Source: Verrucomicrobiaceae bacterium
Lineage (GTDB): Bacteria; Verrucomicrobiota; Verrucomicrobiia; Verrucomicrobiales; DEV007
Assembly: GCA_009936795.1 (NCBI GenBank)
Contig: JAACDM010000246.1
Span: forward strand, 1-41,434
Direction of reading: 5' to 3'
DNA length: 41,434 bases
Under the pieces are notes generated by a model. The model searched no databases. It saw only the letters and a list, made by a program, of their open reading frames with translations, and was not told where the DNA came from. The stretch's first letter is position 1, and every line of letters begins with the position of its first letter. Made by a program: the position numbers and the translations under genes. Of this stretch, positions 15,816-23,984 are shown piece by piece.

Positions 15816-18097
15816 GATAGAGGCATGGGGCGCGGCGTGATCCAATGTTCGGCACAATTCATTTCAGCGAGTGCTAGTTGGAAGGCCAGCGTGGACTCGG
15901 CTCCCTGGTTTTCGCTTACGCCGTCTTCGTGCAGACCATCGCTGCAACCGCCCGTGTTAAAGTCGTAGAGCGGAAGTCCGAGATCATTACGGCCGAGAAA
16001 CCACTCAAAGGCGCGCTTCGCTTCGCGTGGCCACACGGGATCATGCGTGATGCGAAAGGCTTGGTGGCATGCGGAAACCATCGCTTGAGCTTCGACAGGT
16101 TGTTGGTCGAACACCGCTCGGATTCCGTCGCGCTGGTAAAAGCCGTTACTGCCGATCGGTCGGAAGCATCCAGAATGCCCCTCCTGAATCGATACGAGCC
16201 AACGCAGGGACTTCAGGCCAATTTGCAGCGTCTCGCCTTGTGGCTTCCATTTGCCATCAAGGATGAGCGCCTGACAGATGCGCGCATTGTCGTAGGTCAC
16301 GTAGGGTTCGAGCCAAGGCCACTCTTCCGTGGAACAGGCGTGCCAGAGACTCACAAGTTTCTCAGTTAGGGTCTCACGCATCGCATTGATCCAACTGCGG
16401 TTCTCGAATTGCCGAAGGTATTCGTGAATCCCAAGTAAGGCGAAGCTCCATGCACGCGGCGAGGTGAAGCTTTCGGCCGCAGGTAGTCCCTGTTCGAAGA
16501 GCTGTGCGGCTAGCCTGCGGTGGCCGTCATTGTGCGGACGTCCAGCGCCTGTCCCCGTCGCCCAAAGCGCACGGGCATGGCTATCTTCACTACCAGCGTC
16601 CTCCAGCCACTGCCGCCCATGACTCATAAAGTTACGAAAACGTCCGCTGTCGTAATCGAGTGCGGCTGCTAGAAAGGCCAGATAGGTGGTCGCGAACTGG
16701 CTCATCTTTCTACTCGGAGGCTGACCTTCAATTTCCTCAAGCAAGCAGCAGAGGATAAAGGAGCGTGCGTTGTCATCGGTGCAGTAGCCTTCATGGAAGT
16801 GGGGCACGTCGAAGATCGCGTGTTGGAAGATGCCCGTGGCATCGCTCATACGCTCGACGTGATCGAGCCGCAGTGGTGGCAACGCGTAAGGCCTACTGTC
16901 GAGTGTCCAGCCCGCGAATGCTTCCCTAGGCAGAGCGCTACGATCCGAACGCGCGTGTTGAAAGGACTCTAAGTACCGCTTCGCGATGGCGGGCCAGATC
17001 ATTTCCCGACCTAACGCATAGGCGTCGCTGCGCATCCGATTCATGCGCTCGGGGTCACTGAGCAACTCGTTGACGCCCTCAGCAATCGCTTTGGGATCAT
17101 GAAAGGGAACGAGCACGCCGCGATCCTCCGCGAGCAGCTCCTGCGCATGCCAGTATGGGGTCGACACCACCGCTTTTCCCGCACCAAACACATAGGAGAG
17201 CGAACCCGAGGTGATCTGCGCTTCCTGAAGGTAGGGGGTCAAATAGATGTCCGTGGCGCCGATGAACTCCTTAAGATCTTCGAGCGACACGAAGCGGTTG
17301 TAGAAGATGACATTCTCTTTAACACCGAGATCTTCGGCCAAACGTTCGAGCCCTAACCGATAGCGTTCACCCTCTTGCTGCACCAAGTGCGGGTGTGTCG
17401 CCCCAAGGATGAGGTAGACCGTTTGTGGGTTCTCCCGCACGATTTCAGGCAGAGCTGGAATCGCGTGCTCAATGCCTTTGCCAGGCCCGATCAGGCCAAA
17501 GGTGAGCAGAACCTGCCGCCCCTCCACACCGAGCTGTGCTTTGAAGCAGCTCGATTCCTCGAATGGCACGTCCGGGATACCGTGCGGAATGATATCAATC
17601 TTCGCTGCGGACACACCGTAGGTCTTACGCAGGATTTCCTCGCCTTTGTTAGCCATGACGACAAGCCGGTCGCTGAGACGAACCACTTCATCGAGCACCT
17701 GGCGTTGTGCCGCACTGGGTTTTTCCAGAATGGTGTGCAGCGTTGTGACTATTGGCATGCGCACCTCTTTCATTAGTGCAAGTAAGTGGCTGCCAGCGGG
17801 GCCACCGTAGATGCCGAATTCGTGCTGTACGCAGAGGACATCAGCATTATTGAAGTTCAGGTAGTCAGCTGCCCGGCGATAGGAATCGAGATCCTTCTCT
17901 TGAAGTTCAAGACGAACACGGGACGGATAGTCGTAGCCCCCGACTCTATCACTGACCGCAACGACAAAGCATTCAGCATCGGGCACCGCACGCGCTACCG
18001 CTTCGCAGATATCCTGGGTAAAGGTGGCGATCCCGCAGAGTCTTGGCACGTAGCCGCCTAGAAAGGCGATGCGTTGCGGCAGTGAAGAAGCAGTCAC
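15812..18097 (-). CDS. GT4 glycosyltransferase fused to a large alpha-helical C-terminal domain
   Basis: 761 residues. Residues 1 to about 390 form a GT-B glycosyltransferase: GGYVPRLCGIATFTQ at the start, VQHEFGIYGG, DIIPHGIPD, LTFGLIGPGKGIEHAI and the donor-site region ITSGSLSYVFGAGKAVVSTPYW. Residues about 400-761 form a helical domain (DDNARSFILCCLL, YVTYDNARICQAL, NTGGCSDGLHEDG, NQGAESTLAFQLAL). It resembles the alpha/alpha-barrel regions seen in other fused enzymes of such clusters, and its activity is not known to me. Its promoter region is the 48-bp element at 18150-18197, which places transcription start near 18145 and a 5' leader of about 48 bases. It is coupled to the GH130 gene by an ATGA overlap. 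Confidence 0.88.
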   Translation of the reverse strand: MTASSLPQRIAFLGGYVPRLCGIATFTQDICEAVARAVPDAECFVVAVSDRVGGYDYPSRVRLELQEKDLDSYRRAADYLNFNNADVLCVQHEFGIYGGPAGSHLLALMKEVRMPIVTTLHTILEKPSAAQRQVLDEVVRLSDRLVVMANKGEEILRKTYGVSAAKIDIIPHGIPDVPFEESSCFKAQLGVEGRQVLLTFGLIGPGKGIEHAIPALPEIVRENPQTVYLILGATHPHLVQQEGERYRLGLERLAEDLGVKENVIFYNRFVSLEDLKEFIGATDIYLTPYLQEAQITSGSLSYVFGAGKAVVSTPYWHAQELLAEDRGVLVPFHDPKAIAEGVNELLSDPERMNRMRSDAYALGREMIWPAIAKRYLESFQHARSDRSALPREAFAGWTLDSRPYALPPLRLDHVERMSDATGIFQHAIFDVPHFHEGYCTDDNARSFILCCLLEEIEGQPPSRKMSQFATTYLAFLAAALDYDSGRFRNFMSHGRQWLEDAGSEDSHARALWATGTGAGRPHNDGHRRLAAQLFEQGLPAAESFTSPRAWSFALLGIHEYLRQFENRSWINAMRETLTEKLVSLWHACSTEEWPWLEPYVTYDNARICQALILDGKWKPQGETLQIGLKSLRWLVSIQEGHSGCFRPIGSNGFYQRDGIRAVFDQQPVEAQAMVSACHQAFRITHDPVWPREAKRAFEWFLGRNDLGLPLYDFNTGGCSDGLHEDGVSENQGAESTLAFQLALAEMNCAEHWITPRPMPLS

Positions 18098-18149
18098 GGC
18101 ACGTTAGGAGGTAGAGTCGTGTCGTCCTGGTTGAAGAAGTTTCATGCAG

Positions 18150-18197
18150 ACACCCTAGAGCGACCGGTATTTTGGCTCAATGGGGTGAAACCCTACC
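18150..18197 (-). promoter_or_regulatory. Shared 48-bp promoter element, copy 1
   Basis: Identical at 45 of 48 positions to 38308-38355. On the minus strand it reads as a GGGTTTCACCC dyad, then TTGAGC (18175-18180), 17 bases, then TAGGGT (18152-18157), a sigma-70-like spacing. It faces the glycosyltransferase gene whose start is at 18097. The dyad GGGT-N3-ACCC at 18183-18193 lies just upstream of the -35 position, where an activator would bind. Confidence 0.7.
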
Positions 18198-18309
18198 AGC
18201 GGGGCAATTGTTGATCTGAAAACGGGAACTCCGCCTTCCAAGCAGGGTGCAACGGACTACCGTAGTGTTTCTCCCCATAAGCGCCTCACCGCGCCAGTAG
18301 CATGCGCCT

Positions 18310-18500
18310 GTCAATTGGAAGGCATTGGCTCGGTGGGACTCGCTCTAAAGTTAGATCCGAGCGACGAGCAGGGTGATGGCTTTGACTTAATCGGCCACGG
18401 CGAAAGGGCCGATCGGTTTCACATCGGCGGCATGCAGGTGGGAGTGAACGTTCGCAACTCGTCCAGATCTGCAGCTCGCCTAACGGGGGTGGATGGCCGC
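18310..18500 (-). pseudogene. Relic of an N-ATPase gamma-subunit gene (atpG)
   Basis: Aligns by eye with 38790-38965 inside the intact atpG. Shared blocks include CTCGGTGGGACTCGCTCT, GGCCGATCGGTTTCA and CGTCCAGATCTGC, with insertions, deletions and substitutions between. No frame is open. It lies next to copy 1 of the 48-bp element, as the intact atpG lies next to copy 2, so gene end and promoter were duplicated together. Confidence 0.8.
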
Positions 18501-18613
18501 TTGTGGAGGTAACTAGGGCAGTTGACACGGATGTCCGGTCGAGCAATTGGCACGAGTAGAAGGGCAATCCACGCGCGGCAACTTCCACGTTCTTATGATC
18601 AGGTTCTCGCATC

Positions 18614-18715
18614 ATGAGATTCGATCGTTTCACAATTAAGATGCAAGAAGCATTGCAAGCCGCTCAAGAAATGGCGGCTGACAAGGGAAACTCGGAGATC
18701 AATAGCGCGCACCTC
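18614..18715 (+). pseudogene. Detached 5' end of clpB (first 34 codons)
   Basis: An ATG at 18614 encodes MRFDRFTIKMQEALQAAQEM and continues through INSAHL, the exact start of the ClpB N-terminal domain. Similarity ends after codon 34. The frame then reads unrelated residues and stops. The ClpB-like sequence resumes at 23985 in a position equivalent to about residue 89 of ClpB, so roughly 54 codons are missing and about 5.3 kb of other DNA intervenes. Confidence 0.85.
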
Positions 18716-18920
18716 CCGATACGGTGTATGCGAACGTATCCGAATGGTTAGGTCGTCAGCCGACCGCAACTGGGACCGTCGCAGCTCAGCCGAACATGGG
18801 GAACGAGCTAGATGCCCGCCGTAAAGAACACCATCCGCATTTTCAGCTGCAGGCAACCGCCGAAACTGAATTCCGCGCTTCCATTCCAGTGAACAACCGG
18901 CGTTTGTACGATAGCGGGCA
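18716..18920. other. Junction DNA between the clpB 5' fragment and nhaA
   Basis: A plus-strand open frame (18724-18924) reads DTVYANVSEWLGRQPTATGT and on, without a start of its own. It looks like coding debris, but I do not recognise the family. No other gene is supported here. Confidence 0.35.
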
Positions 18921-20285
18921 ATGAAACATGAGCAAAATCACGTGGAGAGCCCGTCGCAGCTCCCCCCAGAGCGGATTGACTGGCTGAACAAGCCGGTCGC
19001 TCGTTTCATTCATTTCGGCACATCGGCCGGCGCGGTTCTTCTCATCTTCTCTATCGTCGCCATGGTTTTGGCAAACTCGCCTTGGAGCGGAGGGTTTCTT
19101 CGTTTTTGGGAGACCGAGATCGGCGTCAACGCCGGCTCGTTTGAAGTGTCGCGCCCGTTGCGGGGATGGATTAATGACGGGTTGATGACCATATTCTTCT
19201 TCGTGATCGCGCTGGAGCTCAAACGGGAAGTGGTGCTGGGAGAAATGCGCAATCTCCGGATTGCCGCGCTCTCCGTATTTGCGGCCATCGGGGGTATGGT
19301 AACACCGGCTCTGTTCTACCTGACAATTCAGATGGGACAACCTGGTCAGGGCGGATGGGGGACGGTCATGGCCACCGACACTGCGTTTGTCATCGGCTGT
19401 CTGGCGCTGCTCGGCTCACGCATCCCGCAAAGCCTGCGCATCTTTATGCTGTCGCTGGCGATCGTCGACGATGTCGGGGCGATTCTGGTGGTGGCCATCG
19501 GCTACGGCCACGATTTCAACTGGCTGGCATTGGGCCTGGCCGCTTCCGGTTTCGTCGTCGTGTTTGGAATGGGTTGGCTCGGCATCCGTCACATGGGGAT
19601 CTATTCTCTGGCCGGGATTTTCATTTGGATCGCGATGGACGCTTCGGGGGTACACGCGACGGTAACCGGCGTCGTGCTCGGCTTGATGACCCCAACCCGC
19701 AGCTGGGTCAGCGACAGACGCTTGCGCTCTATCCTGAATCGGGTGGTCGCACATCCGTCGGGAGACCACTGGAGCGGTGACACCGAAGATCGCAAAGAGT
19801 TGCGGATGGCCGAGACAGCGGCGCGCGAAACCTTGTCGCCGGTGGAACGGCTCGAGATGGCACTGCTCCCTTGGGTGGGCTTAGGCATCATGCCGCTCTT
19901 CGCCCTGGCGAATGCCGGGGTTCCCGTCTCGCTCAGCGGACTCGGGGGTTCCGTCACGGTGGCCGTAATCATCGGGTTCGCGCTCGGAAAACCGATCGGG
20001 GTTTTTGCCTTTAGCTGGCTTGCAGTACGCACCGGGGTCGCCGTGCGGCCTCCTGACCTCAGCTGGGCATTGCTCGCTGCGGGGGGCTTCCTCGCCGGGA
20101 TCGGATTCACCATGGCGCTGTTCATCGCCAATCTCGCGTTCGAACCGGATCTCATCAACGATGCAAAAATCGGAATCTTGATCGCGTCTGTGCTCTCCGC
20201 GGTGGCCGGCACGGGCATGCTCGCGGTGTGGTCGTCGCGGCGGCGGCGTGAAGAATGCCGCGGCGGCACGCTGGAGGATGGTTGA
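18921..20285 (+). CDS. nhaA: Na+/H+ antiporter NhaA
   Basis: 454 residues with about twelve membrane helices, an inner-membrane electrogenic antiporter that exports Na+ in exchange for protons. Key residues are present: Asp153 in VMATDTAFVIG, and the ion-binding pair Asp183-Asp184 in AIVDDVGAILVV. FFFVIALELKRE and the end motif ALFIANLAF are also typical. It is longer than E. coli NhaA (388), with a 20-residue N-terminal extension, a hydrophilic loop around 275-300 and a basic tail. The ATG at 18921 is the natural start. Base composition is visibly richer in G+C than the flanking island. It lies inside the segment that splits clpB, so it was probably acquired separately. Confidence 0.93.
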   Translation: MKHEQNHVESPSQLPPERIDWLNKPVARFIHFGTSAGAVLLIFSIVAMVLANSPWSGGFLRFWETEIGVNAGSFEVSRPLRGWINDGLMTIFFFVIALELKREVVLGEMRNLRIAALSVFAAIGGMVTPALFYLTIQMGQPGQGGWGTVMATDTAFVIGCLALLGSRIPQSLRIFMLSLAIVDDVGAILVVAIGYGHDFNWLALGLAASGFVVVFGMGWLGIRHMGIYSLAGIFIWIAMDASGVHATVTGVVLGLMTPTRSWVSDRRLRSILNRVVAHPSGDHWSGDTEDRKELRMAETAARETLSPVERLEMALLPWVGLGIMPLFALANAGVPVSLSGLGGSVTVAVIIGFALGKPIGVFAFSWLAVRTGVAVRPPDLSWALLAAGGFLAGIGFTMALFIANLAFEPDLINDAKIGILIASVLSAVAGTGMLAVWSSRRRREECRGGTLEDG

Positions 20286-20575
20286 TGCACACGATGAGGA
20301 ATTCACACCCCCTTAGTCACTTTCCCTGCGGCACGGCGAGGAGTGAATCGCATGGGCTACGATTCAATTGACGTACCCTGGAGATTCGAATCGAATTCGG
20401 TAAGATGCTGGCAACTCGTCAACACGCACTATCCTATCCTAGCGTCCAGCCTCTCATCGTAGGTTCAACTTACGTTTTTGCCGCGGCTTGCCCCTGAAAC
20501 CTGAAACACCGACATCGGCGGTTGAGAATCTTGGCATCTGAGCAAGATGCTCCGGGAACCAACCGCAGGACGACC
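20286..20575. other. Intergenic region upstream of fumC
   Basis: No gene seen. It contains a 10-bp palindrome GATTCGAATC at 20383-20392. The promoter of fumC must lie here or upstream, but no convincing -35/-10 pair stands out. Confidence 0.35.
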
Positions 20576-21982
20576 ATGACAGACCAGACTGTATCACCGC
20601 GAATCGAATCCGACACCATGGGAGAAATTGAGGTGCCAGGAGACGTTTACTGGGGGGCCCAGACCGCGCGGTCGTTGCACCATTTCAACATAGGGTCCGA
20701 CCTGATGCCGCGCCCGGTCATTCGCGGAATGGGAATTTTGAAAAAGGCGGCCGCGTTGGTCAATCAGGATTTGGGCGAATTGAACGACGTGCTCGCCGGA
20801 TTAATCTGCAAAGCAGCCGACGAGGTCATCGAAGGCAGTTTGGACGCGCACTTCCCGGTCCACATCTGGCAAACAGGAAGCGGAACGCACACGAACATGA
20901 ACACCAACGAGGTGATCTCGAACCGGGCCATCGAAATGGCCGGGGGCGCGCTCGGAAGCAAGGTTCCCGTCCATCCCAACAACCACGTGAACATGTCGCA
21001 ATCGTCGAATGACGCGTTCCCGACCGCGATGCACATTGCTGCAGCCACGGAGGTTCAGGAGACCTTGCTGCCCATGCTCGGCAGGATGATCGCTGCCTTG
21101 AAAGCTAAGATGGAAGAATTTGGCGAAACCGTCAAGATCGGCCGCACCCACCTCCAGGACGCCACACCCATCACTCTGGGACAGGAATTTTCGGGATACG
21201 TGTCGTTGTTGGAACGAGACAGGGCGCGCATCGAATTTGCGCAGGGCGGCCTCTTTGAACTTGTCCTCGGCGGCACCGCCGTCGGCACTGGCGTCAACGC
21301 GCATCCAGAATTCGCCGAGCGCAGTGCGCGGCGCATCGCCGAGCTGACCGGCCTCCCGTTCGTCACGCACCCGAACAAGTTCGCCGGACTCTCCGCCCAC
21401 GACGAGATCGTCATGGCCAGCGGCACGCTGAAGACTCTCGCCGCATCGTTGATGAAAATTTCCAGCGACATCCGCTGGCTTGGCTCCGGTCCCAGGTGCG
21501 GCCTTCACGAACTCGTGCTGCCCGCAAACGAGCCGGGTTCCTCCATCATGCCGGGAAAGGTCAATCCGACGCAGTCCGAAGCTATGACCATGGTGGCTTG
21601 CCAGGTGATGGGTAACGACGCCGCGATCGGATTCGCCGGCTCACAAGGAAACTTCGAACGGAACGTTTTCAAGCCGGTCATCATCCACAACTTCCTCCAC
21701 TCCGTCAGGTTGCTCGCTGAAACGATGCGTTCCTTCAGCGACCATTGCCTCGAGGGGCTCGGCGTCGACCGCGCGAGAATCGAACACTATGTGGCGAATT
21801 CGCTCATGCTCGTCACCCCGCTCAGCCCCGTCATTGGTTATGAGAAGGCCGCCGAAATCGCCAAAACGGCTGACAAACACGGCACCAGCCTTCGCGAGGC
21901 GTGCCTGGCCCTCGGCTACCTCAGCGGCGAGGAATTCGACGAAATCGTGGTGCCGGAGAAAATGACCCGGCCATTGAAGTGA
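20576..21982 (+). CDS. fumC: Class II fumarate hydratase
   Basis: 468 residues, full length for the Fe-independent class II fumarase that interconverts fumarate and malate in the TCA cycle as a cytosolic homotetramer. It has the three conserved regions of the fumarase/aspartase superfamily: [29 protein letters not shown], and the signature [11 protein letters not shown] (residues 321-331) on the catalytic loop. The start is set at the ATG at 20576 (MTDQTV), since the family N-terminus [13 protein letters not shown] follows ten residues later. It lies in the G+C-rich insert (42 of 60 bases are G or C at 21241-21300). Its neighbours nhaA and the acyltransferase are not functionally linked to it. 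Confidence 0.94.
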   Translation: MTDQTVSPRIESDTMGEIEVPGDVYWGAQTARSLHHFNIGSDLMPRPVIRGMGILKKAAALVNQDLGELNDVLAGLICKAADEVIEGSLDAHFPVHIWQTGSGTHTNMNTNEVISNRAIEMAGGALGSKVPVHPNNHVNMSQSSNDAFPTAMHIAAATEVQETLLPMLGRMIAALKAKMEEFGETVKIGRTHLQDATPITLGQEFSGYVSLLERDRARIEFAQGGLFELVLGGTAVGTGVNAHPEFAERSARRIAELTGLPFVTHPNKFAGLSAHDEIVMASGTLKTLAASLMKISSDIRWLGSGPRCGLHELVLPANEPGSSIMPGKVNPTQSEAMTMVACQVMGNDAAIGFAGSQGNFERNVFKPVIIHNFLHSVRLLAETMRSFSDHCLEGLGVDRARIEHYVANSLMLVTPLSPVIGYEKAAEIAKTADKHGTSLREACLALGYLSGEEFDEIVVPEKMTRPLK

Positions 21983-22352
21983 TCCTTTGGCGGCTCCCTG
22001 GAAGCAAGGTAGTCCTGCGGGAGTGCGCAACCCTGAACTGGTGTTCTGGCGTCGGCCTGGCGGCGTTCGGAAATCGATTGAGGCCGAGGATGCGCCATTG
22101 ATTTGGATCGCTCTACGGAATCGCCAGGCGTTACTCTCTCCCTCCAGGAACGGGGTGGCGTCAGCAAGAGCTCCCCAACGGAGAACCACGCAGAATGGCC
22201 CCATGCATGAAGTCGTAGGGCGTGAACATGAACGCTGCGCGGAAAACCTTCGCAATCCGCATGAACGAGCAGAGCCGGCAGCCGGTCGCTAATAGCCGGA
22301 GACGGCTCTCCCAGCCACTATCCCGTTTCCCGGCTGCGCTGCGGAATCCGCC
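21983..22352. other. Gene-free region after fumC
   Basis: No supported gene on either strand. A small hairpin AGCCG-gaga-CGGCT lies at 22294-22307 without a T-run. The open frames here lack motifs and a plausible start. Confidence 0.4.
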
Positions 22353-23474
22353 TCAAATTCGTTGGTTCTCCCAATAAATCCGGATCCGCACCCGCTTTTG
22401 CAAGATGACGATCAAGGAAAGCGCCACGCAGTTGAAGAGAAACTCCATTACCAACTTGACCGGGGGAGGCAGGTGGAAGCCGGAGAAGATGTAGTTGGAC
22501 ATGAAAAGCAGCACAAGGCTCCAGAGGTAGATCCAGTAGGAGTTTGCACTAAAGAACTCCAGCGTGCGCCGCGGAAACCGTTCCAAGAAGAAGCTTTGGA
22601 AAGACAGAAAGAAGCTCAGCAGCACCAAGGTTACCGCCATCCCGAGCGTCAGGTAGTAGGGAGAGGGAGGAAATTTGTTAGCCTCGATCAGGATGGGCAG
22701 TCCCAGCGCGCGATAGGTCACATGTACCGCCAGAAACATCAGCACCGCGATGAAGGTCACCTTCATGTCCTTTTTCATGAAACGCCCATCCGTATAGAGC
22801 TTCTGCAATGAAAAGCCAAAGATCAGGACCAGGCTCCATCCGAGGATGAAACTCAATCCCATCAGCAGGACCGGCACCGTGGCGAAGGCCGCCTCCGCAT
22901 AGCGGGAAAGATCGACCGGATAGATGATGTTCAGCACGCTGCTGGCCAGAAATGTCACCACCAGAAAGGCGATCATCCATGGCTGGTTCCGGTAGGCATG
23001 CCGGAGGAAGGGAAACAGCAGAGTGAGCAGCAGCAGCAGGATCACGATCCACTTGAGCAGGATCCACGCGAAGGGAATCCCGCCGTGGTTGGCGACGGCA
23101 AGGAACGGATAAGCCTCCGGCAACCACTTGGAAAATCCGGGGAAGAACAGGGCCGCGATTCCATACAGGACGGTCGAGATGACCGCGTAGTGCGCCCACG
23201 GCAGCAGCAGCCTCCTGACCCTTTTGCTGTAGAATGCCAGTACGGAACTCCCAGACAGCTCGGAATCCGCTGTGGAAAGATACAATGAGAAACCGGAGCA
23301 GGCGACCAAGGTGACCACGCACAGGTTGGGCAGGTCGCGGAGCGTGAAAAGTACGGGCACCGCGGAATACTCCGTGGGCGGCATCCCGCTAAGCGGGAGG
23401 ATTAAATGCGCGAGGATCAACGCCAGGATCGCCAAGGCTCTGAGGTAATCGATGGCAAGTTCTTTCCGTTTTAT
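22353..23474 (-). CDS. Membrane acyltransferase (acyltransferase family 3), non-ATG start
   Basis: About 373 residues with ten or so membrane helices, the layout of acyltransferase family 3 proteins that O-acylate cell-surface sugars or glycans. The family hallmark near the N-terminus (KRKELAIDYLRALAILALI) is upstream of the first TTG (23435). Extending the frame gives an ATA at 23472-23474 directly before KRKEL, where an ATG would be expected, and the nearest stop is 8 codons further up. The start codon therefore appears mutated or non-standard, and expression may be weak. The usual catalytic histidine after the first helix is present in LILAHLILP. It sits within the insert that splits clpB. 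Confidence 0.75.
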   Translation of the reverse strand: MKRKELAIDYLRALAILALILAHLILPLSGMPPTEYSAVPVLFTLRDLPNLCVVTLVACSGFSLYLSTADSELSGSSVLAFYSKRVRRLLLPWAHYAVISTVLYGIAALFFPGFSKWLPEAYPFLAVANHGGIPFAWILLKWIVILLLLLTLLFPFLRHAYRNQPWMIAFLVVTFLASSVLNIIYPVDLSRYAEAAFATVPVLLMGLSFILGWSLVLIFGFSLQKLYTDGRFMKKDMKVTFIAVLMFLAVHVTYRALGLPILIEANKFPPSPYYLTLGMAVTLVLLSFFLSFQSFFLERFPRRTLEFFSANSYWIYLWSLVLLFMSNYIFSGFHLPPPVKLVMEFLFNCVALSLIVILQKRVRIRIYWENQRI

Positions 23475-23500
23475 GGTGCAGGGATGGATTGCTGGTTACA

Positions 23501-23520
23501 GGAAGAGCTTTCTCTCTTCC
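23501..23520. other. Perfect 7-bp hairpin upstream of the acyltransferase
   Basis: GGAAGAG (23501-23507), loop CTTTCT and CTCTTCC (23514-23520), followed on the plus strand by TTTCT. It could be a weak plus-strand terminator or a 5' leader structure for the minus-strand gene. Confidence 0.45.
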
Positions 23521-23535
23521 TTTCTACAGCAACAT

Positions 23536-23547
23536 TTTCACGTGAAA
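23536..23547. promoter_or_regulatory. 12-bp palindrome, operator candidate
   Basis: TTTCACGTGAAA is perfectly symmetric and lies about 62 bases before the acyltransferase start. It is typical in size for a dimeric regulator site, but there is no other copy to support it. Confidence 0.35.
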
Positions 23548-23668
23548 GCGTCTAAAATCCATCGCGCCTTGCAGTTAGTGAAAGACGTAGACTGATAACT
23601 GTATTCACGCCTCCACCCAGGGGCGATTCGCGGTTACGGAGCCGTGAGAACGAAGTTGCGGTGAGCAC

Positions 23669-23830
23669 TCACACGGCGTGAACTCTGGAGACATTCCCGT
23701 CAGCATCCATGGGTATTGTTGGCGTCTGAACCAAGAATTCGCGTTCCGTCACGGCTGCGAAGTCCTCACCGGTCCAAGGATCAGGATGCTTGCCGAAGAA
23801 TCGCTTCAGCGTGGTTTCATCCTCCGGCAT
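23669..23830 (-). CDS. Short open frame, possibly a gene fragment, unknown
   Basis: Minus-strand frame of 53 codons from ATG 23830 (MPEDETTLKRFFGKHPDPW, then TEREFLVQTPTIP) to TGA at 23669. The residue mix looks like real coding sequence. The frame stays open upstream to 23870 or so, overlapping the reductase relic on the other strand, so this may be the 3' end of a lost gene. I do not recognise the family. Confidence 0.3.
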   Translation of the reverse strand: MPEDETTLKRFFGKHPDPWTGEDFAAVTEREFLVQTPTIPMDADGNVSRVHAV

Positions 23831-23975
23831 GGAGGCGGGTGCCAAGGTTGTCTTGAACGCGGCAGGGCCCTACAGCAAGTACCACGCCGCCCACATCGTG
23901 GGTGCGTGCGCTCGCTCGGGCACCCACTACGCCGACCTCTCCGGCGAGTACTACTATCAGCGGCGCATGAGCTAG
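23831..23975 (+). pseudogene. Fragment of a saccharopine-dehydrogenase-family reductase
   Basis: The plus frame reads AKVVLNAAGPYSKYHAAH and then GACARSGTHYADLSGEYYY. This is the Rossmann-domain block of saccharopine dehydrogenase/trans-acting enoyl reductase proteins (VVLNAAGPF...CVxxGTHYVDLTGE). Only about 40 residues are present, ending at TAG 23973-23975, in the same frame as the clpB body that begins 9 bases later. It is a scrap at the right junction of the clpB insert. Confidence 0.7.
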
Positions 23976-23984
23976 ATAGATAGC

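Noticed and set aside
18724-18924. Frame reading DTVYANVSEWLGRQP between the clpB fragment and nhaA
   Set aside because: It looks like coding debris, but I could not tie it to a family and it lacks a credible start, so it is not called as a gene.
19601-21508. Several minus-strand frames of 140-235 codons opposite nhaA and fumC
   Set aside because: Typical antisense frames in G+C-rich genes. The forward products are full-length enzymes with all motifs.
22294-22307. Hairpin AGCCG-gaga-CGGCT as a fumC terminator
   Set aside because: Only five pairs and no T-run; 310 bases after the stop codon.
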